A stretch of DNA of 64,000 nucleotides from Legionella micdadei (GTDB lineage Bacteria; Pseudomonadota; Gammaproteobacteria; Legionellales; Legionellaceae). Positions within the stretch are counted from its first letter, which is position 1; each line of letters starts with the position of its first letter. Under the pieces are notes generated by a model. It was not told where the DNA came from. It did no database searches and saw nothing but the letters and a program-made list of their open reading frames with translations. Shown one piece after another: positions 28,427-37,746 of this stretch. Where the stretch lies: assembly GCF_000953635.1 (NCBI RefSeq), contig NZ_LN614830.1, positions 2,347,001 to 2,411,000 of the forward strand, read 5' to 3'. The translations under genes and the position numbers were made by a program.

Positions 28427-29947
28427 TTAGTACTGATAAGTTTTACGGTTAGTGGTAATTGTTTTAGGATGCGGTTGGCTCTCATTGAGCATTCTTGTAT
28501 AAATGAAGGCCCATAGTTTTGTCTTTTCCAGTTGTAGATAGTTTCTTAGGTTGAACGTAAGCCATACGGTTACAAACAGGATTAATGCTATTACTTGCAC
28601 CCCATTGAGCGAAGTGGATTGGACTGTTGCAATACCTGTGAAAAATTCAATCAGGTGTATACTCTCTCCGTATAACCAACCCGTCAGGAAAGAAACCATG
28701 ATTACGAGCAATTTCATAAGCTTAAAATTGCTTGCCCTTATTAATGTGTCAGATAATTGCGCCCCTGCCATGAAAGTGAAAACTAAGAGAAAGCTTGTTG
28801 CTTGGAGAGGAAAAATTGGCTTCTCAGTGACCATCGCAAAACTAAAAGCACTTGCTAACCCGCCCAACATTGCAAAAAAGAGACTAAACCTTTTTGCAGA
28901 GAAGAAGCGAGTTTCAATACGGCGTTGCTGGACAACTGAACCAGAGCTCAAGAATAAGTACGATTTAAATAATCCATGCCAACATAAGTGAGCCACTGCA
29001 GCTGGAAATAGACCTAACCCGCACTGCATCATCATAAAGCCCATCTGGGCCATCGTAGAGCAAGCCAACATTCGTTTAATGCTATTCTGGATTAATTTCC
29101 ATAGACTCCCTAAGAAAGCAGTTGTTGCCCCTAATATAAACACTAAATTGAGAATAGCTTGATCGCCCATCAAGATGGGAGAGAATTTGACTAACAACAA
29201 TCCTCCACCATTTACTAGACCAGCGTGCATCAGGGCAGAAACAGGGGTTGGCGAATTGAGTGAGCTTAAAAGCCAACGATGAAATGGCCAAATTGCAGAT
29301 TGGGTAAACGCCGCAAAAACAACGAGCAAAATCGCCGCAGTCAAGATTGGCGAATCGAATTGTTTTAATTGGATGTTAACTGATTCAATTGAAAAACTTC
29401 CAGTCAGAATGTAAAACAACGTAAAGGAAAGGAGAAGTGCCAAACTGCCAGGCATCAAGATTTTCATTGTCAAAATGCCGGAATTTTTTGCCGCTTCCCA
29501 CTCTGTCTTATGGATCATCAGAATGACTAAGAGAATATTACTAAGGAACCAGGCGAACCAGAAAAGGATCAAATGATTAGCAAAAGCCATCACAGTAGCC
29601 GTTAAAGTAATCAGGGATAGCCTCCGGAAATACAGGCAGTAGTGCCTGTCTCCATCCATATAGCGCTTTGAAAATTGATGAACGACAAAACTGACAAATA
29701 AAATCAAAGCGGCTGTTAAAAAGCTTAAATTGCTTAAGCTGAATAATTCATTGGCAGTAAAACTTCTGCTTGGGTTAGTGAAAAGTGTAAATAAACCAAT
29801 AATCAAGGCAATCCCTGTTAAAAAAGAAGAACATTTCGCACCTATTACTGATTTTTTTTCACTGACTAAGTGATTGATAAACGTGCTGATAATAAGAGGC
29901 AGCAATATTGCAACAAACAACAGTTCATTGCAGTTCGATAAGTTCAT
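28427..29947 (-). CDS. dabB: DabB, NuoL-like membrane subunit of the inorganic carbon transporter
   Basis: A 506-residue polytopic protein of the proton-conducting membrane transport family (NADH dehydrogenase subunit 5-like), with about 13 hydrophobic helices. SAIWPFHRWLLSSLNSPTPVSALMHAGLVNGGG is the family signature with the key lysine/histidine channel residues nearby (SIKRMLACSTMAQMGFMM). It energises DabA by ion flux. Two in-frame ATGs exist; 29947 is preferred because GGAG lies six bases upstream, and 29959 is the alternative. The gene heads the minus-strand run and is divergent from the LysR gene. Confidence 0.92.
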   Translation of the reverse strand: MNLSNCNELLFVAILLPLIISTFINHLVSEKKSVIGAKCSSFLTGIALIIGLFTLFTNPSRSFTANELFSLSNLSFLTAALILFVSFVVHQFSKRYMDGDRHYCLYFRRLSLITLTATVMAFANHLILFWFAWFLSNILLVILMIHKTEWEAAKNSGILTMKILMPGSLALLLSFTLFYILTGSFSIESVNIQLKQFDSPILTAAILLVVFAAFTQSAIWPFHRWLLSSLNSPTPVSALMHAGLVNGGGLLLVKFSPILMGDQAILNLVFILGATTAFLGSLWKLIQNSIKRMLACSTMAQMGFMMMQCGLGLFPAAVAHLCWHGLFKSYLFLSSGSVVQQRRIETRFFSAKRFSLFFAMLGGLASAFSFAMVTEKPIFPLQATSFLLVFTFMAGAQLSDTLIRASNFKLMKLLVIMVSFLTGWLYGESIHLIEFFTGIATVQSTSLNGVQVIALILFVTVWLTFNLRNYLQLEKTKLWAFIYTRMLNESQPHPKTITTNRKTYQY

Positions 29948-29996
29948 AAGCGACTCCATTAGAATTTATGTTTTTCTTGATTTAATATATAAGCGA

Positions 29997-30010
29997 TACT
30001 AATATTAGTA
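29997..30010. promoter_or_regulatory. 14-bp perfect palindrome, candidate LysR-type operator
   Basis: TACTAATATTAGTA is a perfect inverted repeat in the 104-base spacer between dabB and the divergent LysR gene. LysR-type regulators usually bind an AT-rich dyad (T-N11-A) in such spacers and control the divergent neighbour, so the site is a reasonable operator for dabB and autoregulation. The AT-rich background lowers certainty. Confidence 0.5.
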
Positions 30011-30051
30011 AAATTAAAAATTTTTATTTTTGTTATAAGGAATTCTTATAA

Positions 30052-30900
30052 ATGTCGCTTGATACGGTTACCTTGCAATGTTTTCTCGCTGTAGCAGAAA
30101 CCAACAGTTTTACTAAAGCCGCTGAACGAGTTGGGCGCACTCAATCAGCGATTAGTCAACAGATTGCCAAACTGGAAAACCTGGTAGAAAAACCTCTGTT
30201 TAATAGAGGTAAGACTCTATCTCTGACGACCGATGGGGAGCTCTTCTTAAGTTATGCAAAACGAATTTATGAATTACACCGTGAGTCACTTGATTACTTC
30301 AAAGCACCTGAAATTCATGGGGAGATTAGACTCGGCTTACCTGAAGATTTTGCGAGTATGATTTTATCGGATGTTTTAGTGGAATTTGGACGGTTGCATC
30401 CAAGAGTGATCCTCAATGTTGAATGTGATCTTTCACTAAACCTAATAGATAAATTTAATCAGGATAAATTCGATTTAATTCTGATTAAAACTAATTCACA
30501 AGAAGATACGCCTGTGGTTAATATTTGGTCTGAACCTGTTGAATGGATAGGCAAAAAAGAACTACTACCAACTTTTTCTGAAAATGGGGTAGTTCCCTTA
30601 GTGTTATCACCTTCACCTTGTATTTATCGAGACAATGTCATTAATTCACTGAATAGAAATAAAATTAAATGGAGATTGGTTTATAGTAGCCCAAGTTATG
30701 CAGGTAAAATGGCAGCTGTGCGCGCTGGATTAGGTATAACCGCTATCCAACGAACCTTAATTCCTCCCTATCTTGAGCGCTTAGATTTCGAATTTTTACC
30801 GTCTTTGAAAGATATTCGTGTCTGCCTGTTGAAAAAAAATAATCAAAGTAAAGCGATAGAATCCCTTGAATTTTTTTTATTGAAAAAACTTAAGCATTAG
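30052..30900 (+). CDS. LysR-family transcriptional regulator
   Basis: A 282-residue regulator. The N-terminal winged helix-turn-helix is clear (LQCFLAVAETNSFTKAAERVGRTQSAISQQIAKLE), followed by the effector-binding domain starting IRLGLPEDFASMILSDVLVEF. By position it is the likely controller of dabAB, as LysR-type regulators (CbbR, CcmR) control carbon-uptake genes in other bacteria, but its ligand is unknown. The exporter operon starts 59 bases downstream on the same strand, so it may also regulate or be cotranscribed with that. Confidence 0.9.
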   Translation: MSLDTVTLQCFLAVAETNSFTKAAERVGRTQSAISQQIAKLENLVEKPLFNRGKTLSLTTDGELFLSYAKRIYELHRESLDYFKAPEIHGEIRLGLPEDFASMILSDVLVEFGRLHPRVILNVECDLSLNLIDKFNQDKFDLILIKTNSQEDTPVVNIWSEPVEWIGKKELLPTFSENGVVPLVLSPSPCIYRDNVINSLNRNKIKWRLVYSSPSYAGKMAAVRAGLGITAIQRTLIPPYLERLDFEFLPSLKDIRVCLLKKNNQSKAIESLEFFLLKKLKH

Positions 30901-30959
30901 TGATTTAATGATTTTTAGTATTGCACTGGGAAGCTATCCAAAAGATAAGGACAGAAAGA

Positions 30960-32540
30960 ATGACGAAGGAAGTTTCTCTCACAGCAGAAGCATTAGATAG
31001 GTCAACCATTCTGTCAATTGTCATTATTAGTGTGTTGGTCAGTATTTTGTCTCTGATTGTTCCCATTGCTGCCCAGACATTGGTTAATTTAATTGCCTTT
31101 GGCAAATTATTGCAGCCCGTGTTTACTCTAAGCTTTATGGTTTTCATCTTAATGGCTAGTTTGGGAGCCCTGAGTGTTTGGCAGCTGATTATCATAGAAA
31201 CAATTCAACAGAAGTTGATGGTAAAAATAAGCTTAAATCTAACCGAACAACTCGCCCACTTATCAATAAATAGTTTTTCAACCCACTATGGGCCTGAATT
31301 AGTCAATCGCTTTTTTGAAATTGTAACTGTAAAAAAATCGCTTGCTAGCTTGTTAATTTATGGAATCAATTTGGGGCTACAAGTGTTTTTTGGCTTAATT
31401 TTGCTTTTGGCCTATCATCCTCTTTTTATTATTTTTGATGGCTTTATTATCATTAGCGTTCTACTCATCGTTTTCCTTCCTCACCGCAAAGCCATGGATT
31501 CTGCAAAACAGGAATGTGATAAGAAACACAAGATTGGCACATGGCTAGAGGAAATTCTGATCAACCGCTTTTTATTCAAATTCAATTTTTATGATCAATT
31601 TGTCCTTCGAGAAACAGATCGCAGACTTGTCGAATTCCTCAAGGTGAGAAATCAACATTTTAAAGAACTAATCAAGCAGCAAACTGGTTTTTATGTTTTA
31701 TCGGCTCTGGCAACTAGCCTTCTACTGGGTTTAGGTGGGTATCTTGTTATCAATAACCAATTAAGTCTTGGCCAGTTGGTCGCATCGGAGATAGTTCTCG
31801 GATCATTCATCTATGCATTCAAGCGATTCGGAACATTATTGGAAAACTACTATGACTTGAGGGCATCATCAGACAAAATAGGTGCACTCCTCAATCTTCC
31901 TACTGAGAAAGTACAAAAATCACTCGGTTTTCTCTCTCCATTAGATCATATTCGATTACAATTTAATGCTAATTATGAAGCAGTAGTCACACTTAGCCGA
32001 CCTCTCATCATAAAAACAGACAGCTCCGACTTGTGCCAGAATCTTGTTGAGGAATTATTCGGCTTCACAAAACATAATCTCTTGGAAATCGATATCAATG
32101 GAGTCCCCTGTGATAATAAGCATCTTGTCCCCCTTCGCCATCACAGCCTTCTTATTACGGGTGTCCAATGGTTTGCAGGCAGTATTTACGACAACCTATT
32201 TTTAAGTCACAAGAGTATTGCAAACAAAGAAGTCTATGCTTTACTTGAGCGATTACGTTTAATTGAAAAAATTAGAAAGCTACCCGAAGACCTTCAGACC
32301 GTAATCTATGATTGGCAAAGTGTATTTACTGAAGTTGAGCTAACAAAACTGATGATAGCGCGCGCTTTTTTCTTAAAACCGCAGCTTTTGGTTATCGATA
32401 GGAGCCTCGACTTGTTCGACTCACAGACACTTCAAGAAATATTAATTTTATTACAAAGCTTAGACAGAACCCTTTTAATCATCTTAAGTAAACGATCAGA
32501 CTTGCCATTATCCCCTCACTTTTTAAGTGTGAATTTATGA
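30960..32540 (+). CDS. ABC exporter-like membrane protein with degenerate ATPase domain
   Basis: A 526-residue protein with the layout of a type I exporter (HlyB/PrtD class): six hydrophobic helices in residues ~15-290, then a nucleotide-binding-domain-like part. That part lacks the essentials: no GxxGxGK Walker A (the aligned stretch reads LIIKTDSSDLCQN), no LSGGQ (reads FTEVELTKLMIARA), and Walker B reads LLVIDRSLDL without the catalytic Glu. The switch His is absent (ILSKR). It is therefore unlikely to hydrolyse ATP by itself. ATG at 30960 with AAGGA upstream is preferred. It overlaps the HlyD-like gene by ATGA. A partner ATPase or non-transport role is inferred. Confidence 0.78.
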   Translation: MTKEVSLTAEALDRSTILSIVIISVLVSILSLIVPIAAQTLVNLIAFGKLLQPVFTLSFMVFILMASLGALSVWQLIIIETIQQKLMVKISLNLTEQLAHLSINSFSTHYGPELVNRFFEIVTVKKSLASLLIYGINLGLQVFFGLILLLAYHPLFIIFDGFIIISVLLIVFLPHRKAMDSAKQECDKKHKIGTWLEEILINRFLFKFNFYDQFVLRETDRRLVEFLKVRNQHFKELIKQQTGFYVLSALATSLLLGLGGYLVINNQLSLGQLVASEIVLGSFIYAFKRFGTLLENYYDLRASSDKIGALLNLPTEKVQKSLGFLSPLDHIRLQFNANYEAVVTLSRPLIIKTDSSDLCQNLVEELFGFTKHNLLEIDINGVPCDNKHLVPLRHHSLLITGVQWFAGSIYDNLFLSHKSIANKEVYALLERLRLIEKIRKLPEDLQTVIYDWQSVFTEVELTKLMIARAFFLKPQLLVIDRSLDLFDSQTLQEILILLQSLDRTLLIILSKRSDLPLSPHFLSVNL

Positions 32541-33523
32541 AACTCTATTCCTATGCCATTTTAAAAAAATTACCTAAACCCCGAACAGTTATATTCATAA
32601 CCTTACCCATTTTTTTAGGCGTGGTGCTGATCCTTTTGTTAACTCCATGGCAACAATTTGCATTAGGCAATGGCCGTGTTATTGCCTATTCCCCGACAGA
32701 GCGATTACATACTGTCAATTCACCCATTAGTGGACGAATAAAAAAATGGTATGTTGATGAGGGGATGACCGTCAAACCAGGTGATCCGATAGTCGATGTA
32801 TCCGATAACGATCCTGAGCTTTTGTCCCGCCTTGAGCTTGAAAAACAAGCAACCTTACTTAGAGTCGAAGCAGCAAAGCAAGCAATAGCGGCAGGAAAAG
32901 CTAATGTGGATAGGCAGAAGAGGTTGTATAACGAAGGCATCAACTCAAAACGTCAATATGAACTTGCTCAGATTGAATATGCAAAATATCAAAATGATCT
33001 CGCACAAGCTAACATCGATAAACTTAATATCGATATACGCATTGCCCGACAAAAAACTCAAGTGATTAAAGCGCATGTAGCAGGTACTATTTTTAAGCGG
33101 TTGACGGGTGAAAAAAGTGTCGTTGTGAGTGCGGGACAAATTTTAGCGCAAATTATTCCTGAAACTAAGTCACGAGCCGTAGAACTTTGGATAGATGGGA
33201 ACGATATTCCCTTTGTTCGCTTGAATCAGAAGGCCCAGCTGCAATTTGAGGGCTGGCCGGCGATTCAATTTCGCGGATGGCCTGAAATTGCTGTAGGAAC
33301 TTTTGGCGGCACTGTTGCTTTCATTGATCCAACAGATAATGGTCAGGGCCTATTCCGTGCGGTTATTGTGCCAAACGAGCCTTGGCCTAACATACGATTT
33401 TTAAGACAAGGAGTCCTAGTTCATGGCTGGATCCAGTTAGGTAAAGTGCCGTTATGGTATGAGCTTTGGCGTCAATTCAATGGGTTCCCTCCTGAAAGCG
33501 ATAATGAGTACAGGAAGTTATGA
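32537..33523 (+). CDS. HlyD-family periplasmic adaptor
   Basis: A 328-residue membrane fusion protein: one N-terminal membrane helix (~residues 18-40), the lipoyl half-motif VNSPISGRIKKWYVDEGMTVKPGDPI, a coiled-coil hairpin (~100-190), the second lipoyl half IKAHVAGTIFKRL and a beta-barrel region. It bridges the inner-membrane ABC protein and the TolC-like channel. It starts inside the end of the ABC gene (ATGA) and overlaps the TolC-like gene by four bases, so all three are one translational unit. Confidence 0.9.
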   Translation: MKLYSYAILKKLPKPRTVIFITLPIFLGVVLILLLTPWQQFALGNGRVIAYSPTERLHTVNSPISGRIKKWYVDEGMTVKPGDPIVDVSDNDPELLSRLELEKQATLLRVEAAKQAIAAGKANVDRQKRLYNEGINSKRQYELAQIEYAKYQNDLAQANIDKLNIDIRIARQKTQVIKAHVAGTIFKRLTGEKSVVVSAGQILAQIIPETKSRAVELWIDGNDIPFVRLNQKAQLQFEGWPAIQFRGWPEIAVGTFGGTVAFIDPTDNGQGLFRAVIVPNEPWPNIRFLRQGVLVHGWIQLGKVPLWYELWRQFNGFPPESDNEYRKL

Positions 33524-34992
33524 TTAATTATTTAATTAGAAAATATACTAGTCTTTTCCATGCAATTTTTCTAATCATGTTTCTTTTGTGCTCCCCAAAC
33601 AGCTTTTCCAGGGCCAACCAAGAATTAAAGCTGGCAGATATCCTTGAAAAAGTTGATCAATTTTATCCACAAGTGATCATTGCTTATTTAGAAATAAGCA
33701 AAGCTCAAGGGGATTATATCAGTGCACTTGGCAAGTTCGACCCCTCTTTGAACATTAACAGCCGCTCTCAACCTTTTGGTGGGTACGTTAATACGCATAT
33801 AGATAACGAAGTAGTAGTGCCCACACTAAAAAATGGCTTGAAATTGTTTGGCGGATACCGGATTGGACGAGGTGATTGGCCCATCTATTACCAAAATTAC
33901 CTCACCAATTCTGGAGGGGAATATCGAGTGGGCTTATCTTTTCCTTTGCTCAGGAACAGAGCAATTGATAAAGAAAGAACGGCTCTTTTTACCCAAGCAG
34001 AAACAATTCATCTAAACAATCAAAATGCAGCTTCAACAAAAATAAAAATATATCAAGAAGCCATTCAAGCTTATTGGCGATGGGTTGAAGCTGGATTTCA
34101 ACTAAAAGCTTTTAGGCATTTGCTCTCCCTAGCACAAAAGAGGCAAAATGCTATTACAAAGCAAGCAACCCAGGGGGAATTAGCTAAATTGGCAATAGCA
34201 GAAAATTTACAAATGATGATCCAGCGCGAGCAATTTGTAAATCAGGGCGAGATGATGCTAGAGCAGGCCGCGATAAACCTTTCAATTTATTATCGGGATG
34301 GACGTGGTAGAAGATTAAAACCAAAAACTTCACAACTACCTCATCAGATAATGGATAAACGCATTAAAACATCAACCAGTTTTGAAAAATTAAAAAGTCA
34401 TCCAGCCCTTCGCAAAATGGAAAGTTATTACCGAATCATTAAAATGAAACAAAATTTAGCCCGTAATGATTTATTACCTAACTTGGATGCCATGGCCTAT
34501 ACCTCCAAACAATATGGAAGCGGAGGATACCCAAGGTTAATTCCACAAGCGGCGCTGGTTGGTATTTCTTTTAAATTTCCTTTTTGCCAGCGTGAAGCAA
34601 AAGGAAGACTCTTAAGTAGCACCAGCGAGCTTCAACAAATTAAAACTAAAAAAAAATTTATCTATGAAAAATTAAGTAATGAATTAGCCAATCTTTTTAT
34701 CGCCATCAGAATGTACACCCAGCAGATTAACCTACTCACCCATTCTTTGCGCTTAGCAAAGAAAGTAGAGCGCGGTGAAATAAAGAAGTTCTATGAAGGC
34801 GATAGCACCCTTTTTTTGGTAAACCAAAGGGAACAAACTTCAACGCAGGTTCGATTAGACTTAATCAATGCCCAAATAAGTTTGCAGCAGGTCAAAGATA
34901 TGGTTCAATTCTTCTCATCTACCGAGCGGCAACGAATATTCCATACTCCTAAGTCTCACCCTGCGCTCCTTTCCTCGGTTACGATAAAGTAA
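33520..34992 (+). CDS. TolC-family outer membrane efflux protein
   Basis: A 490-residue protein with a signal peptide (hydrophobic residues ~15-30, cleavage near SFSRA) and two TolC-like repeats rich in long helices (residues ~170-230 and 360-470). LSFPLLRNRAIDKERTALF fits the membrane-barrel strand and helix start of the family. It would be the outer-membrane exit duct of the preceding ABC/HlyD pair. No RTX-type substrate gene is next to it. Confidence 0.87.
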   Translation: MINYLIRKYTSLFHAIFLIMFLLCSPNSFSRANQELKLADILEKVDQFYPQVIIAYLEISKAQGDYISALGKFDPSLNINSRSQPFGGYVNTHIDNEVVVPTLKNGLKLFGGYRIGRGDWPIYYQNYLTNSGGEYRVGLSFPLLRNRAIDKERTALFTQAETIHLNNQNAASTKIKIYQEAIQAYWRWVEAGFQLKAFRHLLSLAQKRQNAITKQATQGELAKLAIAENLQMMIQREQFVNQGEMMLEQAAINLSIYYRDGRGRRLKPKTSQLPHQIMDKRIKTSTSFEKLKSHPALRKMESYYRIIKMKQNLARNDLLPNLDAMAYTSKQYGSGGYPRLIPQAALVGISFKFPFCQREAKGRLLSSTSELQQIKTKKKFIYEKLSNELANLFIAIRMYTQQINLLTHSLRLAKKVERGEIKKFYEGDSTLFLVNQREQTSTQVRLDLINAQISLQQVKDMVQFFSSTERQRIFHTPKSHPALLSSVTIK

Positions 34993-35064
34993 ATTTACAT
35001 AAGTAAAATCTCTCTTTTATCGGTAACGGTTCATCATCTTATACTATCATGAACTTGTTGTGGC

Positions 35065-35664
35065 TTAACTCTTCAATGAAGACGATGGCAAAAGTGATTT
35101 CTTAAAAGTCACAATTAAATTTGAATCTTTCATTTTTGTGTCCATTGAATTTGGATCATAGCCGTGTGGCAACTGGAATGATTGACTGTAGTTGCTCTGG
35201 GAATAGCTGACACTTTTATTGTTATTATTTTCTCGAGTTATTTTTTGCGTTATGTTAGTACCTACCACCAATAGCCCTTGTTTGACAGACACATCGACCT
35301 TACTATCAGCACCTTTTGGTAGCTTTATTTTATAGATAATTTCGTTGTTGTTCTCTTGAATTTGTATATTACTTGCACTACCGAATAAATTTTGATTCGG
35401 TTGGTTCATGAGGCTATTTTGCATTTGTGAAAATTGGTTTTTGATCAATTGATCCATTGTTTGTTGCATTTTATACATTTGCTGGAATACATCGTTATTT
35501 GATTGAAAGAATGGATCGCTATCAAATGGATCTAAGACGAGTGGGTTATTATTACTATTTTGCATTTGTTTATTTTGTTTAGCCTCGAGTGCCAAAGTTC
35601 TGGTAGATATCATCGTAACAAGTACACCAGAGATTAGAATCGAAAGTAATTGTTTCTTATTCAT
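35065..35664 (-). CDS. Exported small heat-shock protein (Hsp20/alpha-crystallin domain)
   Basis: A 199-residue protein: signal peptide with basic start (MNKKQ), hydrophobic core and likely cleavage after ALA near residue 26; an Asn/Gln/Met-rich segment (~30-95); then an alpha-crystallin-like domain (~97-195) with IYKIKLPKGADSKVDVSVKQGLLVV and the C-terminal MKDSNLIVTFKKS. Hsp20 proteins are ATP-independent holdases, normally cytosolic; the signal peptide places this one in the periplasm or outside. Monocistronic. Function in envelope stress is inference. Confidence 0.82.
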   Translation of the reverse strand: MNKKQLLSILISGVLVTMISTRTLALEAKQNKQMQNSNNNPLVLDPFDSDPFFQSNNDVFQQMYKMQQTMDQLIKNQFSQMQNSLMNQPNQNLFGSASNIQIQENNNEIIYKIKLPKGADSKVDVSVKQGLLVVGTNITQKITRENNNNKSVSYSQSNYSQSFQLPHGYDPNSMDTKMKDSNLIVTFKKSLLPSSSLKS

Positions 35665-35851
35665 TGAAATCTCCTCTCATTAATTTTTCGGTAGCCCAAT
35701 TAAGTTATGGGCTCTTAAAAATTATTCAATGTATTTTGAGGTATACTCCTGTTATTTTCTGCATAACTCCTCGGCGGGTATCTTTGAAATTTTTAGGAAA
35801 GTAATCCATCAGCCGACTAAATTTAGGAGGCATTTTAGACAAAAATCAAAT

Positions 35852-37486
35852 CTATTTCATGTGGATATATCCTAACAACTTATGAATTTTTTTATCAATC
35901 GGTATTTCAATTACGCTCACACCCATTTTTTTTAGTGCGCCTTGATAGGCATTCTCAATCGCCTCAATCGTATCGGCACGACAAGCTTCTGCGCCATACC
36001 CCTTAGCCAATGCGACTAGATCCAATCCTGGCAAATCTAATCCAGGCACATTAGGCGTTTTTTCCAAAAGAGCAAACGATTTTAATATTGCATACTCTTC
36101 ATTTCTTAATGCGATTATTATGAGATGAACTTGATGCTGTACCGCGGTCCAAATTGATTGGACGGAATATTGGAATGAACCATCTCCAATAATTAAAATC
36201 ACTGGCCTTTTGCGCCCACTCTTTTTTTCAGCTAAGGCCAAACCAACAGATGCCGGCATTCCCCAACCTAATCCTCCTGAACTCATCGCGTAAAAAGAGT
36301 CAGGTTTAGTAATAGTTCCTATTCCTGATTCTTGGAACTCATGGGAATTAGAAGGTGATTCCTCTACCAAAACATAGTCATCGGGTGTATTTAAAGAGAG
36401 GACATCAAAGACTTGTTTTGCGGTGAGAGGATAAGTTGGCGAAATTTGAGCCTGATTTCGTTTTTTCTTCACATCCGTTAAGAAATTCATTGACGAATGA
36501 CGCTCTTTGACTTCTTCAAGAAGGCATTTAAGGGCAAGACGGCTATCGGAAATCAAACTATCCCCTACTGGTGATTTGGCTGCTTCATACGGATCATCAA
36601 TAATTTGGATTAAAGAAGCACCTTTAGGGAGATACGCCCCTGGAATCCATGGATAATAGCGAAACACTGGAGCGCCGATCACAATCACCAGATCATGGTT
36701 ATTAAGCATCTGGCTTAACAATCCTTTCCCAGAAGGTAACTCGCCTTTGAATAAACCGTGGTCTTCCGGAAATGAAACCAGTTCGGAAAACGGTCCTTTC
36801 CATACTGGCGCACCAAGCCTTTCAGCCAATAAGATAGCCTCATTCCAAGCACCGCTTCTTGCAACATCCCCTCCATAAATAAGAATCGGGTTGATGCTTT
36901 CGTTAATTCGTTTTGCGAAGGAGGATATAATTTCGGGATCAGGAGCTGTTTTCACGGAAGAAGTCCGAAAAACATCCACCGCCTCAATGTGGCAATCCCA
37001 TAAATCTAACGGAATAGATACAAAAACAGGTCCTGCTGGAGCCTGGGTAGCTATTGCGTAAGCACGCATGAAGGTTCCGGGTACATCTTCAGGACGCATC
37101 ACCTCATAACTCCATTTGACCCAAGGCTTTGGAAACTCGGTTGCCTCACGGTTTGTCAAAAAAGGTTCCATCAACAACATTTCCCTCGTTTGTTGGCCTG
37201 CAGTGATGATTAAAGGGGTTTTATTCAGCCGGGCAGTCAAAATGCATCCCATCGCGTTCCCCATTCCAGCTCCGGTGTGCACATTCACAATCACTGGCTT
37301 TTTTAATCCTTGAGATAAACCATCAGCGATTCCCACTACACTTGCTTCTTGCAATGCCATGACGAAATTAAAATCTTTAGGGAAATTAGCTAGAAATGTT
37401 TCTTCAGTTGACCCTGGGTTTGCAACAAAATGCTTTACATCCAATTTTCTTAATAGATTGAAAGTGACTTCTCTGACAGTCGGCAT
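35852..37486 (-). CDS. Thiamine-diphosphate enzyme, benzoylformate decarboxylase-like
   Basis: A 544-residue ThDP enzyme strongly like Pseudomonas putida benzoylformate decarboxylase (MdlC). VANPGSTEETFLANFP carries the equivalent of active-site Ser26, VNVHTGAGMGNAMG that of His70, LQEASVVGIADG the ThDP-activating Glu, and GDGSFQYSVQSIW the metal/diphosphate motif. The equivalent of catalytic His281 in MdlC (FRYHQYDPG) reads FRYYPWIPG, so His is replaced by Tyr. The reaction is non-oxidative decarboxylation of a 2-keto acid, substrate uncertain. No mandelate-pathway genes are nearby. It is divergent from dctA. Confidence 0.85.
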   Translation of the reverse strand: MPTVREVTFNLLRKLDVKHFVANPGSTEETFLANFPKDFNFVMALQEASVVGIADGLSQGLKKPVIVNVHTGAGMGNAMGCILTARLNKTPLIITAGQQTREMLLMEPFLTNREATEFPKPWVKWSYEVMRPEDVPGTFMRAYAIATQAPAGPVFVSIPLDLWDCHIEAVDVFRTSSVKTAPDPEIISSFAKRINESINPILIYGGDVARSGAWNEAILLAERLGAPVWKGPFSELVSFPEDHGLFKGELPSGKGLLSQMLNNHDLVIVIGAPVFRYYPWIPGAYLPKGASLIQIIDDPYEAAKSPVGDSLISDSRLALKCLLEEVKERHSSMNFLTDVKKKRNQAQISPTYPLTAKQVFDVLSLNTPDDYVLVEESPSNSHEFQESGIGTITKPDSFYAMSSGGLGWGMPASVGLALAEKKSGRKRPVILIIGDGSFQYSVQSIWTAVQHQVHLIIIALRNEEYAILKSFALLEKTPNVPGLDLPGLDLVALAKGYGAEACRADTIEAIENAYQGALKKMGVSVIEIPIDKKIHKLLGYIHMK

Positions 37487-37746
37487 TTTATCTTCCCTAA
37501 AAAATACTTAACAATCAGTATAGTATATTTTGTGCTACCGAAATGTAATTCAGTGGCCATTTCCAATAATTTAAAGGGGCGATCTGTTCTCACCAAAAAT
37601 AGGATCGATTGCAATAATCAGCAAAATCCGTTTGAATAGCTAGTCGGATTCCTCTTAATGTCCAAATAAAATACTTTGAAATGTTAATTATGCTACAATA
37701 ATCAATTTTCTGGATATTCAAATTTTATCAATAACGGATGGTGTAG

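Noticed and set aside
30960-32540. Calling the ABC protein a normal HlyB-type ATPase
   Set aside because: Walker A, signature motif, Walker B Glu and switch His are all missing, so an active ATPase cannot be claimed.
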